Assembly (NCBI GenBank): GCA_902529365.1
Contig: CABZWK010000003.1
Span: 104,036 to 168,035 of the forward strand
DNA from: an uncultured Balneola sp.
GTDB taxonomy: Bacteria; Bacteroidota; Rhodothermia; Balneolales; Balneolaceae
Direction: 5' to 3'
Length of the DNA: 64,000 bases
Part shown: positions 44,936 through 53,986 of the stretch, in pieces
Position numbering within the stretch: position 1 is the stretch's first letter
How the letters are laid out: each line of letters starts with the position of its first letter
Program-made: the position numbers and the translations under genes
Notes under the pieces: model-generated
What the model was told of the DNA's origin: nothing
Seen by the model: the letters and a program-made list of their open reading frames with translations, nothing else
Databases searched by the model: none

Positions 44936-46546
44936 TTAACCTTGCTTAAATTTAAATAGGTACTGAACTCCGACTTTTTCTTCGGCCTGTTGAAGGGCGT
45001 ATATAGAGTCAAAAAGAACAATTGGATTTTCTTCCATGTCCTTTGTTACATGGGTTGAGTAGGCCGATTCCAACTTCGAAATTATATCGGCTTTATCGTT
45101 AGGTAACCATCTAGCGCAGTGATAGGCAACGGGTGTTTTAACTAGATCTACATTGTACTCTTCTCTCATTCTATGTTCTACTACTTCGAACTGCAAAACT
45201 CCAACGGTACCTAATAGAAGTTCATTTCCCACTCCATTAGGTACTTCAAACACATGGACTACTCCTTCTTCAGAAAGCTGCAGTAAGCCTTCCCTTAATT
45301 GTTTCCGCTTGAAAGGATCTTTGGTAGCAACTTTTTGAAAATGTTCCGGAGTAAAAAGGGGAATAATGTCAAATTGAACAGGATTTTTAGCATAGACTGT
45401 TGTTCCAATACGAAAATCTCCAGGATTAAAAATGGACACAATATCACCCGGGTAAGCTTCTTCTAATAACTGCCGGTCATCCCCCATAAGGGTATGTGGC
45501 GTGGCCAATTTTAATTTCTTTCCTGTATGTGCGACAACTACATCCTGCCCTCTCACAAATTTGCCTGATGCGATGCGAATAAATGCCGCACAGTCCCTAT
45601 GACCTGGATTCATATTAGCCTGCATCTTAAAAATAAAACCAGAAAATTCGTCTCCTAATCCTCGTTTCTCTCCCTTGGAGTACTCATAGCCTTGAGGTGG
45701 TGGGGCTAAGCGATGGAAATAATGCAAGAATACATCCAACCCAAAATTATTTAATGCACTCCCGAAGAAAACAGGAGTTACTTTACCTGCATTATAAAGA
45801 TCCTGATCCATGCCTTCATACATGTCATCAATAAGCATTAGCTCTTCTAAAAATGCATCTTTCTCTAAATCTGATAAATTACTTCTATCCAATGCCTCTT
45901 CTGGGCTAACTAATTCCGTTATCGCCTTCTTGGCTCCATGATCGGCTTTTTCGTACACATGTACTTTTTTTGCCAGAACATCATAAATACCTTGAAATTT
46001 TTGCCCATAACCCATAGGCCAACTTGCGGGAACAGCCTCAATTTCAAGCTTATTCTCTATATTACTGAGTACTTCCAATGGTTCCATCCCGGGGCGATCA
46101 CACTTGTTTACAAAAGTGATCACCGGAACTTCACGCAACTTACACACTTCAAACAGCTTTTCAGTTTGCTCCTCAACTCCTTTAGCTACATCGATGACCA
46201 TTAGTCCAGAATCGGCGGCCATCAACGTGCGAAGTGTATCCTCAGAGAAGTCTTTGTGACCTGGAGTATCCAACAAATTATACTTTATACCATCTTTTTC
46301 GAAACGCATAACCGAAGAGGTTACAGAAATACCTCGCTCCTTCTCAATGGCCATCCAATCTGAAGCGGCATGATGGGAGGCCTTACGAGCACGCACAGAA
46401 CCCGCTTCATGAATAGCTCCACCATACAACAACAGCTTTTCGGTGAGAGTCGTCTTACCTGCATCTGGGTGTGATATAATTGCAAACGTACGCCGCTTTA
46501 AGGCCTCGGTAGAAATACTTGTATCGGCGATAGCCGTTGTGCTCAT
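44936..46546 (-). CDS. prfC: peptide chain release factor 3
   Basis: A 536-residue translational GTPase that recycles RF1/RF2 after termination. G1 is SHPDAGKTTLTEKLLLYGGA, then the RF3-type EAGSVRARK and EKERGISVTSSVM (G2), DTPGHKDFSEDT (G3) and NKCDRPG (G4). The RF3-specific C-terminus (GVLQFEVVEHRMREEYNV) is present. The length is normal. It has no close same-strand partner. RF3 is absent in some lineages, so its presence is mildly informative. Confidence 0.96.
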   Translation of the reverse strand: MSTTAIADTSISTEALKRRTFAIISHPDAGKTTLTEKLLLYGGAIHEAGSVRARKASHHAASDWMAIEKERGISVTSSVMRFEKDGIKYNLLDTPGHKDFSEDTLRTLMAADSGLMVIDVAKGVEEQTEKLFEVCKLREVPVITFVNKCDRPGMEPLEVLSNIENKLEIEAVPASWPMGYGQKFQGIYDVLAKKVHVYEKADHGAKKAITELVSPEEALDRSNLSDLEKDAFLEELMLIDDMYEGMDQDLYNAGKVTPVFFGSALNNFGLDVFLHYFHRLAPPPQGYEYSKGEKRGLGDEFSGFIFKMQANMNPGHRDCAAFIRIASGKFVRGQDVVVAHTGKKLKLATPHTLMGDDRQLLEEAYPGDIVSIFNPGDFRIGTTVYAKNPVQFDIIPLFTPEHFQKVATKDPFKRKQLREGLLQLSEEGVVHVFEVPNGVGNELLLGTVGVLQFEVVEHRMREEYNVDLVKTPVAYHCARWLPNDKADIISKLESAYSTHVTKDMEENPIVLFDSIYALQQAEEKVGVQYLFKFKQG

Positions 46547-46642
46547 GATGCTTTGATTAAATTAAAAAAGGTAAAATACGACCTTTTTCTACCTAATTCA
46601 GCAACATACGCTTAATTTTACTCATCAAAGCTATATACGCTA

Positions 46643-47497
46643 CTAAACCGCTTCCCCTTCCACTAATCCCAGAAGACTTTTTAACTCCTGTACCCGGTCA
46701 TGCTCCTCATTTCGCTCGTAACTATGCATTAAATTTCTAATACAACGAGCTAAAATGTCTATATCGGAAGCCATCTTAAAATGTTCTGGCTTTGGTATGA
46801 CATTGTTCTTTTTTAAAAAGAAGTAGCACTGGTCATAGTTTACCTCAGCCCCCTGGTCATAAGGGTCGATAAGTTGTTCTTCTTTTTCACCCACAAAGGC
46901 CAACATGAAGTGAATAGGCATATTCACACCAAAAATAGGTAATTGAAGACGACGCGCAATAAACATTGCCACCAAACTCAAAGATATTGGTAGTCCCTTT
47001 CTTCGCTCAATTACCTGATCAATAAACCCGTTGGCTGGATTATGATAATCCTTATTATCACCCCTGAAATTCAAATCCTCGAAGATAAATTTCATTAGGA
47101 AGCGCATTTTTTCCCTCTCACTTCGTTTATACCGCAAGTTAGGACGAATCATATCTGCGAAATGATCCAGGGTTTTTACATACTCGGATTCTTGTAAGGT
47201 TGGGTGGCCAAACCGTGCAAGCGTGATAACCGCCCGTTCCAGTTGCGCACGGTTACCTACACCTTCTAGCAGAAGTTCTGCAAAATCTCCCTTAAGCGTA
47301 GAAAAAGTGAGTTTATGAAGTACGTCTTTCGCTCGCTTTTTTTCTTCTTTATCCTTGGTTTGGACACGTATCTGGTCTAGCAAGGGTACGGCACTATCCC
47401 CTAACTCCTTAAACCGAAGCTGGACTTGCTCCTGAACAAAAGGATCGGGATCCTCCAACAAAAACATAAGTGATTCTATTTCTGCACGGGTAGACAT
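46643..47497 (-). CDS. SirB1-family transglutaminase-like protein
   Basis: A 284-residue cytoplasmic protein. The core RKGLPISLSLVAMFIARRLQ followed by LPIFGVNMPIHFMLAFVG is the SirB1/Transglut_core2 signature. An N-terminal HEAT-like helical part (LEDPDPFVQEQVQLRFKELG) precedes it. The usual cysteine of true transglutaminases is not visible in this segment, so a non-catalytic role is likely. It is divergent from the arginine deiminase gene, with 100 bp between the start codons. Function is unknown. Confidence 0.85.
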   Translation of the reverse strand: MSTRAEIESLMFLLEDPDPFVQEQVQLRFKELGDSAVPLLDQIRVQTKDKEEKKRAKDVLHKLTFSTLKGDFAELLLEGVGNRAQLERAVITLARFGHPTLQESEYVKTLDHFADMIRPNLRYKRSEREKMRFLMKFIFEDLNFRGDNKDYHNPANGFIDQVIERRKGLPISLSLVAMFIARRLQLPIFGVNMPIHFMLAFVGEKEEQLIDPYDQGAEVNYDQCYFFLKKNNVIPKPEHFKMASDIDILARCIRNLMHSYERNEEHDRVQELKSLLGLVEGEAV

Positions 47498-47597
47498 GGA
47501 ATCAAAATACTAAATGGAGACATTCAATTCCGCTTAATAATGGCAATACTAAAGCGTATATTTGAAATGAACTGTGACATTATAACTAAACCAGCGT

Positions 47598-48917
47598 ATG
47601 GCTCTCAACGTTTCTTCTGAAATTTACCATTTAAGCGGGGTTATTGTTCACACTCCTGGCCCTGAGTTGTCTTGGGTACAACCCGGGATGAAACACGAGT
47701 TACTTTTCGATGATATTATATTTGAAGTGCATGCCCGAGAAGAACACTTGGATATGCTTGCAGTCTTCAAAACTATCATGAAAGATCCAACCCAGGTTTA
47801 TGAAATACGCGCCTTATTTAGACAATGTTTTGAACAAAAAGAAGCTAGAGAATACTTCATAGATGAACTGATCAAAACATTTCCCAGCCTGCCTTTGAGC
47901 CTTGTTCGGACAGAATTAGAGGCCTTAGAGCCATCTGATTTATTGCTCTGGACCATTGAAGGTTCTGATAGTTTTTCTAAACATATGTTCTCCTTATCCA
48001 GGCTAAGGAAACCTAGCGGCTTGGCTTCAGATAATAGGCTGCGAGCACTAGCCAACATTCCAATTCATCCCATTCCAAACCTTTTATTCACTCGCGATTT
48101 AGCTGCTGTAATTGGGAATCAAATTATCTTATCCAGGGCAGCTACACCAGCCCGATTGAGAGAATCCATACTTATGGATACCCTTGTCCATTACCATCCT
48201 TTATTTCATCCGGTCCGTAATTCAATCATACAGCTTCCGGCAGAGCAGTCTATCGAGGGTGGTGATATATTGGTGGCATCTGAAAAGTTAATTCTTGTCG
48301 GGATAAGCGAACGAAGCTCTTTTGCTGGGGTGCTAAAAGCTGCTGAATCCCTAATGACTGGAGGAGTTGAAACTATTTTAGCTATCGACATACCTAAACA
48401 ACGATCCTCTATGCACCTGGACACCATCTTTACTTTTGCAAGCGAATATGAATGTGTGATTTACCCACCAGTTTTCCAGAACAAGGCAAATAATGTGGTG
48501 GCTTTAAGGAAGCAGGACGATCAGATCGTGGTGGAATCCCGCTATCATATAAAAGAGGCTTTGGAAGAATTTACTGGCAGGGAGTACACATTCATTTCCT
48601 GTGGTGGGAATGAGAGGGTGCAGCAAGAGCGGGAGCAGTGGACGGATGGAGCCAACGTTTTTGCATTAGCACCGGGAGTAATAATGGGTTACGACAGAAA
48701 TACCTATACCTTTAAAGCCTTAGAAGAGCATGGTTATACCTATTTAAAAACTCATGAATTCCTAGAGGAGTATGGCAATAATAACTATGATTGGTCTAAG
48801 CATAAGAGTACAAACAATAAAATTGCTATAGGATTTGAGGGGCATGAATTATGTAGAGGTCGAGGCGGAGCCCGTTGTATGACCTTACCTATACAGAGAA
48901 CCCCCTCACCTACATGA
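47598..48917 (+). CDS. arcA: arginine deiminase
   Basis: Hydrolyses arginine to citrulline and ammonia. The 439-residue protein has the full ADI set: NLLFTRDLAAVIG (FTRD), IEGGDILVASEKLILVGISE, SSMHLDTIFTF with the catalytic His, and the catalytic Cys at about residue 427 in GRGGARCMTLPIQ. Ornithine carbamoyltransferase and carbamate kinase genes are not adjacent, so use for ATP generation is unproven; in many Bacteroidota-type genomes this gene stands alone and may serve nitrogen or arginine turnover. The M50 gene follows after 36 bp. Confidence 0.93.
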   Translation: MALNVSSEIYHLSGVIVHTPGPELSWVQPGMKHELLFDDIIFEVHAREEHLDMLAVFKTIMKDPTQVYEIRALFRQCFEQKEAREYFIDELIKTFPSLPLSLVRTELEALEPSDLLLWTIEGSDSFSKHMFSLSRLRKPSGLASDNRLRALANIPIHPIPNLLFTRDLAAVIGNQIILSRAATPARLRESILMDTLVHYHPLFHPVRNSIIQLPAEQSIEGGDILVASEKLILVGISERSSFAGVLKAAESLMTGGVETILAIDIPKQRSSMHLDTIFTFASEYECVIYPPVFQNKANNVVALRKQDDQIVVESRYHIKEALEEFTGREYTFISCGGNERVQQEREQWTDGANVFALAPGVIMGYDRNTYTFKALEEHGYTYLKTHEFLEEYGNNNYDWSKHKSTNNKIAIGFEGHELCRGRGGARCMTLPIQRTPSPT

Positions 48918-48953
48918 ATCCCCATGATAAAGCAACCAAAAGATTCATAATCA

Positions 48954-50099
48954 ATGTCTGAAACCCCATTCTCAAAACGCTCAGATAATACCTTTCAGGT
49001 TGATCGATCAAGTCAAGAGCACTGGAACAACGAAGCGCTTGAATGCAAGAATAACAGACCCACCCTTAAAGAACTTTTTATCCACAGTCTACTCTTCATT
49101 CTTACTTTTATTTCTGTCAGTATCGTAAGCACCTTACTAGTAGGTAAGGGGTTGCAAATTAAAACTCTTGCAGGTTTTAGCTTTCCGTTTCCAACGAACG
49201 AAGATCTTAAAGCTGGGGCGTTATTTGCCTCATTATTGCTTAGTTTTTTAACCATTCATGAATTTGGCCATTACTTTGCCGCAGTATATCATCGAGTTCG
49301 CGTTAGCTTACCTTATTATATACCCTTACCTGTAGGAATTGGAACATTAGGTGCCGTTATAAAAATTCGCCAACGGATTCAACGTACTCGAAGTCTATTC
49401 GATATTGGGGCAGCTGGTCCTCTTGCTGGTTTTATCGTTTCCTTAGCCATTCTCATCATTGGCTTTCTTACACTTCCTGGACCCAGTTTTTTAAATGAAT
49501 TTGGGGATCATCAAATGCTCATTGATCACTTTAATGAGTTTGGGAACTATCCTCCTCTGCCATCATTAATGGAAGGACAAATGGTTTTTTTATTTGGCGA
49601 AACCCCTTTGTATAGTTTTATAGCCTCTTTTTTCCCTTCAGCACCACCTATGTATGAAATCATGCATTATCCTTTCTTGCTAGCGGGTTGGTTTGGATTA
49701 TTTTTCACGGCTCTTAATTTAATGCCCGTTGGACAACTCGATGGTGGTCATATATTATATAGTCTAGTGGGCTACGAAAAACACCTAATTATCGCACGAA
49801 TATTTTATGGAGGCTTAACCATTCTAGCCGGTATTGAGGCCATCCCTCTTTTTCAAAACTATTTAAACACCCGCGGCTTTGGTTCTATAGGATATGCTTG
49901 GGGGATTTGGACCATAATGCTTAGCCTGCTCATGAAAAAAGCCTACAAAGAACACTTGTATTGGATGGGAGCCATGATTCCTCTTTCTCTCTTAATGAGT
50001 GGCTTTTATTTGTATGTATGGACCCCCTCATTCGCACAAGAGGGATCTGTACTATGGCTTTTTTTGGTCTTTCTTCACTGCATATGTTGTGAAAATTGA
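48954..50099 (+). CDS. site-2 protease-like M50 family metalloprotease, interrupted by a frameshift
   Basis: A polytopic intramembrane metalloprotease. HEFGH at residues 102-106 (LTIHEFGHYFAA) is the zinc motif, and NLMPVGQLDGGH is the second conserved block; both are in membrane segments. The frame ends at 50099 with an unusual tail (VFLHCICCEN). The family's C-terminal helices continue in the next frame to 50217, joined at a seven-T run. Without that indel the protein would be about 420 residues. Either the gene is broken at its end or there is a sequencing error. M50 proteins cleave regulators inside the membrane. Confidence 0.88.
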   Translation: MSETPFSKRSDNTFQVDRSSQEHWNNEALECKNNRPTLKELFIHSLLFILTFISVSIVSTLLVGKGLQIKTLAGFSFPFPTNEDLKAGALFASLLLSFLTIHEFGHYFAAVYHRVRVSLPYYIPLPVGIGTLGAVIKIRQRIQRTRSLFDIGAAGPLAGFIVSLAILIIGFLTLPGPSFLNEFGDHQMLIDHFNEFGNYPPLPSLMEGQMVFLFGETPLYSFIASFFPSAPPMYEIMHYPFLLAGWFGLFFTALNLMPVGQLDGGHILYSLVGYEKHLIIARIFYGGLTILAGIEAIPLFQNYLNTRGFGSIGYAWGIWTIMLSLLMKKAYKEHLYWMGAMIPLSLLMSGFYLYVWTPSFAQEGSVLWLFLVFLHCICCEN

Positions 50100-50217
50100 G
50101 CATCCACCCGTACGATATGAAGAAACCTTGAGCACCGGGCGTACATTCTTAGGCTGGGTAAGTATGATTATTTTTATACTGTGTATTAGCCTTAATCCCT
50201 TAACCTTAATTAGTTAA
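50059..50217 (+). pseudogene. out-of-frame C-terminal tail of the M50 protease
   Basis: After the T7 run at 50059-50065 the family sequence resumes one base later: FFTAYVVKIEHPPVRYEETL, then GRTFLGWVSMIIFILCISLN, ending at the stop at 50215-50217. The EHPPV motif and final helix are what M50 relatives have at this point. Removing one T restores one continuous frame from 48954. Confidence 0.8.
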
Positions 50218-50492
50218 CACGATACAAAATATGTCTTATGTGAACGGACTTTTTGGGGTTAAAGTGCATCATATCAAGCACTTTTTGATCGATGATATAC
50301 TAGTTATAGAACATTTTTCGTAAAGTATGAACCCGTTACATCACCGTGTATTTCGACTTTTCAACCATCTATTTCAACCAAAACAGTACCGTAAAAATTA
50401 ATAATCACTGATTTAAGACCTATAATTATCACTTAAGCTTCTTATCATCCTCTAATTGTATTGACTAAAACTGTAACCCCTACTCCACATTC

Positions 50493-50951
50493 ATGAACAT
50501 TTCAAAAAGATTTTTATCCATCCTGGGCATATGCGTACTGAGTATTAATTTCATGTCTTGTTCGTCTAGTAGTGAAGAGCAAAACTCCACAGTATCCAGC
50601 ACTGTTGAAATAGCCCTCCAAATTGACAAACTAGTAGCAGAAGACAAGTACACAGAAGCCTTAGAATTGTTAGCGGGACAACCTAACGGTCCCGAAATTC
50701 TAACGTTAAAAGAAATGACTCACTTGAATTACGGTTTATTTTTGGAATATAGGGATTCAAACGTGACCAATATGAGGGATAAGATGAATAATGCGCTACG
50801 TGAGTACGTAAAGGTTCTTCGTATTAATCCAGACAACGAAAAAGCCATTTCTGAGATTGAACAAATACTAGGTATCTACGCTACTTTTAGGAACCGCGCA
50901 CCCGCGGAAGATGTGGTCGCCGATCTTGAAGAATTTGGCTTTACACTATAA
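50493..50951 (+). CDS. small lipoprotein, TPR-like, hypothetical
   Basis: A 152-residue lipoprotein (lipobox NFMSC, Cys23) followed by a Ser-rich linker. The rest is helical with a TPR-like repeat (NNALREYVKVLRINPDNEKA). I do not recognise a specific family. The smpB gene follows 22 bp later on the same strand, which suggests cotranscription. It could help hold an envelope complex together, but there is no direct evidence. Confidence 0.7.
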   Translation: MNISKRFLSILGICVLSINFMSCSSSSEEQNSTVSSTVEIALQIDKLVAEDKYTEALELLAGQPNGPEILTLKEMTHLNYGLFLEYRDSNVTNMRDKMNNALREYVKVLRINPDNEKAISEIEQILGIYATFRNRAPAEDVVADLEEFGFTL

Positions 50952-50973
50952 ATAAATTTGGACTATCACTCTT

Positions 50974-51450
50974 TTGAGAGAAAAAAAAAATAACACACCT
51001 ACAATAAGCAATCGAAAAGCTTTCCATGAATACACTATCGTGGAAACTTTTGAGGCAGGTATTTCGCTTCAGGGAACCGAAGTAAAATCGCTCCGTGCTG
51101 GTAAAGCTAATTTTACCGATGCTTTTGCCTTTGTTCAAGGAGAAGAAGTTTGGCTAAAAGAGTTCCATATTTCACCCTATGATCATGGCTCTTACATGAA
51201 TCATGAGCCTAAACGGGATCGAAAGCTCCTTCTACACAAAAAAGAAATACGAGCTCTTGATAAAGGGGTGCAACAAAAGGGAAATACCATTGTACCTCTG
51301 AAGCTATACTTTGTACGGGGTAAGGCAAAACTACAGATTGGATTAGCAAAGGGTAAGAAACTTTACGACAAACGCGATAGCATAAAAGAAAAAGATGTTA
51401 AACGTCAAATGAAACGAAGCATCAAAGAAGCTGTTCGGTTCAACCCTTAA
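50974..51450 (+). CDS. smpB: SsrA-binding protein
   Basis: A 158-residue partner of tmRNA in ribosome rescue. The core includes SNRKAFHEYTIVETFEAGIS, LQGTEVKSLRAGKANFTDAF, HISPYDHGSYMNHEPKRDRK and the C-terminal KLQIGLAKGKKLYDKRDS, all standard. The start is non-ATG (a TTG codon precedes AGA GAA); no in-frame ATG precedes the conserved core. Its ssrA RNA gene is not in the window. A preceding lipoprotein gene is 22 bp away. Confidence 0.95.
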   Translation: MREKKNNTPTISNRKAFHEYTIVETFEAGISLQGTEVKSLRAGKANFTDAFAFVQGEEVWLKEFHISPYDHGSYMNHEPKRDRKLLLHKKEIRALDKGVQQKGNTIVPLKLYFVRGKAKLQIGLAKGKKLYDKRDSIKEKDVKRQMKRSIKEAVRFNP

Positions 51451-51548
51451 CCAATAGTACAGTATCATATTTACAGTACAAAGTCTCCAGTATCTAGTTT
51501 TGAGTACTTAGTTTATCAAAAATTGAACTTTCTAAGTTTGGCTCTAAT

Positions 51549-51584
51549 AAAAGAAAGAGCTCTCGACCTTTCGGACGAGAGCTC
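51549..51584 (-). terminator. intrinsic terminator of rnpB
   Basis: On the minus strand a 9-bp stem GAGCTCTCG/CGAGAGCTC (51584-51576 with 51565-51557) has a loop of ten bases and is followed by TTTCTTTT. It lies 12 bases after the predicted RNase P RNA 3' end. Confidence 0.85.
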
Positions 51585-51596
51585 CATATTTGGCTG

Positions 51597-51953
51597 AATA
51601 CATCTATAAGCCGGATTCTGTATTTCGAATTAGCACTTTAGCATTCGAAACGACAATCATTTATCTAATGCGTTCCACCCGGCAACATTATGACAAGTGG
51701 CACGTATTGCCTGCGTGAACTTGCACCCCGTGAGGTTTACCAAGCCCTCTGTCTCACGACAAGAGGCGGTGAGCTCTTACCTCACCTTTTCACCCTTACT
51801 CCCAAAGAAGCGGTTTATTTTCTGTTGCACTTTCTGTATTTGCCGAAGCAAACCCTCAGCTACGCCTGTTGGATCGCTGAGCACGGTACTTGTTGGTGTC
51901 CGGACTTTCCTCCCTAGGCGCCGAAGCGACACAGGGCGATTGTCCAATGCATC
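51597..51953 (-). ncRNA. rnpB: RNase P RNA, bacterial type A
   Basis: Catalytic RNA of RNase P, which matures tRNA 5' ends. The minus strand has the universal core GAGGAAAGTCCGGACACC (from about 51915) and the 3' block ACAGAATCCGGCTTA (about 51620-51606), both diagnostic. The ends are set by a possible P1 pairing of GATGCAT (51953-51947) with ATGTATT (51603-51597), giving about 357 nt. No protein frame across this stretch is credible. It is downstream of the coiled-coil gene and Nif3, and has its own terminator. Confidence 0.93.
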
Positions 51954-51982
51954 TAATCAAAGATACAAGTATTTTTAGTGAA

Positions 51983-52717
51983 TCAGAAACTTAGCTGTTC
52001 TTTGGCTTTGTCGAAAAAAGCCTTATCAACTACGATACGCCCACTACTTTCATCGAAAATGATTTTGTTCATCCGGCGCACTTCTACCTGAGTTTGAGGA
52101 GGAAGGCTCATACCAAATGCGGCTCCTCTATCCATTGCAACTACAGCAATACCGTTATTTAGACCATCTCGCAATCGATTGTAATTGCGAAGATATCGTG
52201 GATTTATGTTCTTGAGTACTTCTTCTCTCTTAACAATGAGCTGATCTTCTTCATCCTGTGTACTACTCATGACCGTATCCAGGTTAGCTTTCATTTTGTC
52301 AAGATCGGCGCGTACATCATCCAGTTTTTCGTCAATTAACGCTTTTTCTGGGGCAACTAACTCTTTACGTTTTTTGGCTTCTTCTATTCGAAGATGAGCT
52401 TTTTCAATAACCTGTTTTTGGACCTCTATTTCTTTAGTGAGGGCATCATACTCTCGATTATTTCTAACTGTTAGTTGCTGTTCCTCGTACTTTGATGCTT
52501 TTTCTGTGGAACTAGTTATATCCAATTCAAGCTGATTCAATTCAACAGATAAGTCTTTGTCTTCTTGCTCTAACTTGGCTTGTTTAGCCTCTAGACGCGC
52601 AATGTCGGTTTCAACATCCAAAATATCTTCTGGAAGATCTCCTCTTAGCTGTTTTAGTTCATCAATTCTACTATCGATATACTGGAGATTAGCGAGTTGC
52701 TGCAGTACTTCTTTCAT
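51983..52717 (-). CDS. coiled-coil protein of the C4 zinc-ribbon family, lacking all four cysteines
   Basis: A 244-residue protein in which residues about 1-175 form a long coiled coil (heptads of L, I, E and K). The C-terminal block RGAAFGMSLPPQTQVEVRRM ... DESSGRIVVD aligns with the zinc-ribbon end of the family, where CxxC pairs flank the LPPQ region. No cysteine occurs in this protein, so it cannot bind zinc in that manner. It follows the Nif3-like gene with a 5-bp gap, the usual partner, and rnpB lies 30 bp downstream. Function of the family is unknown. Confidence 0.86.
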   Translation of the reverse strand: MKEVLQQLANLQYIDSRIDELKQLRGDLPEDILDVETDIARLEAKQAKLEQEDKDLSVELNQLELDITSSTEKASKYEEQQLTVRNNREYDALTKEIEVQKQVIEKAHLRIEEAKKRKELVAPEKALIDEKLDDVRADLDKMKANLDTVMSSTQDEEDQLIVKREEVLKNINPRYLRNYNRLRDGLNNGIAVVAMDRGAAFGMSLPPQTQVEVRRMNKIIFDESSGRIVVDKAFFDKAKEQLSF

Positions 52718-52722
52718 GTATG

Positions 52723-53787
52723 TTATTCGGGTGTTTGATGGGTTTTTAATTCTTGGTCGGGCAGATATACGTTCATGGGATTGGTAATTCGCTGAGTCAT
52801 TAGCACATCAACCTGCTCAAATGCTTCATTGAGTTCATTCTTAAGTGCCTCTACTATTGGGTACTCGCTTTCATAATGCCCCACATCCAACAGCATAAAA
52901 TTCTCTTTTTCCAGAAAATAGTCATGATATTTAATGTCGGACGTAACAAATGCTTGTATTCCTGCTGCTATAGCTTCTTTTTTTAGCATACTACCTGAGC
53001 CTCCACAAACCGCTACCTTTTTTATGCGATCTACAGAACCTGAATATCTGATTGCTTTCAAATTGAGTGCTTTAGATACCAGGTGTAGAAATTCATTCAT
53101 CCCAACGCCCTCTTCTGGATAGTGCCCAATGACTCCATAGCCATAATTTTTTGAGGGAGATGCTAACTGAGTTACTTGAAATTTTCCTTCTTTCAGTAAT
53201 CCTTCTTTTTTTAGCCCAGCTTTTAATTCCTTTAGCAAATGCTGATCAATAGTGGCTTCAAAACATACAATATCGTCAAATCTGTTTTCTACATTGAAAA
53301 AGTGTGCATCCTCGGCCGAATAATAGTTTAACAGTTTTAGAACCGCCCCAGGTTCTTCGTGCGTAGTAACCAGCCTTATTTTTCTTGAAATTGGCTCACT
53401 AGCCTTTAAAAAACGTAGACCATCTAATCCAAGCGTATTTGCCAAAGCAAATGAAACTCCATCTAGTGCTGCATCTAAGTTAGTGTGAGCAACCAGTAGG
53501 GCTATATCATTTTTAATAAGTGAGTAAATAATTCGACCTTGTGAGTGCGTTGGGTTTATGCGTCCAATTTTACTGAATATAAGGGGATGATGAGCGACAA
53601 TTAGATTGCATCCCTTTTGAATCGCTTCTTCAACAATTTCTTCGGTCACATCTAAGCAGGTAAGTATTCTAGTAACCGGGGTGTCTGGATTTCCAACCAA
53701 TAATCCAACATTATCATAATCCATTTTGACGCTTGGAGGAGCCCACTGATTCAAAAAGGTTGATATTTGTCGGATATGTAGACTCAC
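52723..53787 (-). CDS. Nif3-like dinuclear metal centre protein
   Basis: A 354-residue member of the Nif3/YqfO (COG0327) family, often labelled GTP cyclohydrolase 1 type 2 without proof. Metal-binding histidines are in VAHHPLIF, HTNLDAALDG and the C-terminal DVGHYESE; the start of the protein has DNVGLLVG. The internal insert (about residues 125-230) is of the PII/CutA-like kind in long Nif3 proteins. It shares an operon with the coiled-coil gene. Its activity is unknown. Confidence 0.92.
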   Translation of the reverse strand: MSLHIRQISTFLNQWAPPSVKMDYDNVGLLVGNPDTPVTRILTCLDVTEEIVEEAIQKGCNLIVAHHPLIFSKIGRINPTHSQGRIIYSLIKNDIALLVAHTNLDAALDGVSFALANTLGLDGLRFLKASEPISRKIRLVTTHEEPGAVLKLLNYYSAEDAHFFNVENRFDDIVCFEATIDQHLLKELKAGLKKEGLLKEGKFQVTQLASPSKNYGYGVIGHYPEEGVGMNEFLHLVSKALNLKAIRYSGSVDRIKKVAVCGGSGSMLKKEAIAAGIQAFVTSDIKYHDYFLEKENFMLLDVGHYESEYPIVEALKNELNEAFEQVDVLMTQRITNPMNVYLPDQELKTHQTPE

Positions 53788-53986
53788 TTACCTTCCTGAA
53801 CTATTAGAGTAAGGAATTAGAAAATGACTCGAAGAATAGGTGCCTGAGCATGATAAGCACGTATAGAAAGATATGTACATCTTAAATTTCAGTACCAAAA
53901 ATTGGTTAACTTCAATTAATAGTGAGTTTAAAAAATAAGGCTAATAACACTAAGTTAAAAGTAATAACATTTATTTATCCTACTCT

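Noticed and set aside
50231..50323. Short 30-codon ATG frame before the 152-residue lipoprotein gene
   Set aside because: It has no support from spacing, codon pattern or homology that I can recognise.
51690..51978. Open frames of 75 and 93 codons on the plus strand
   Set aside because: They lie antisense to the RNase P RNA gene, whose conserved blocks explain the sequence.
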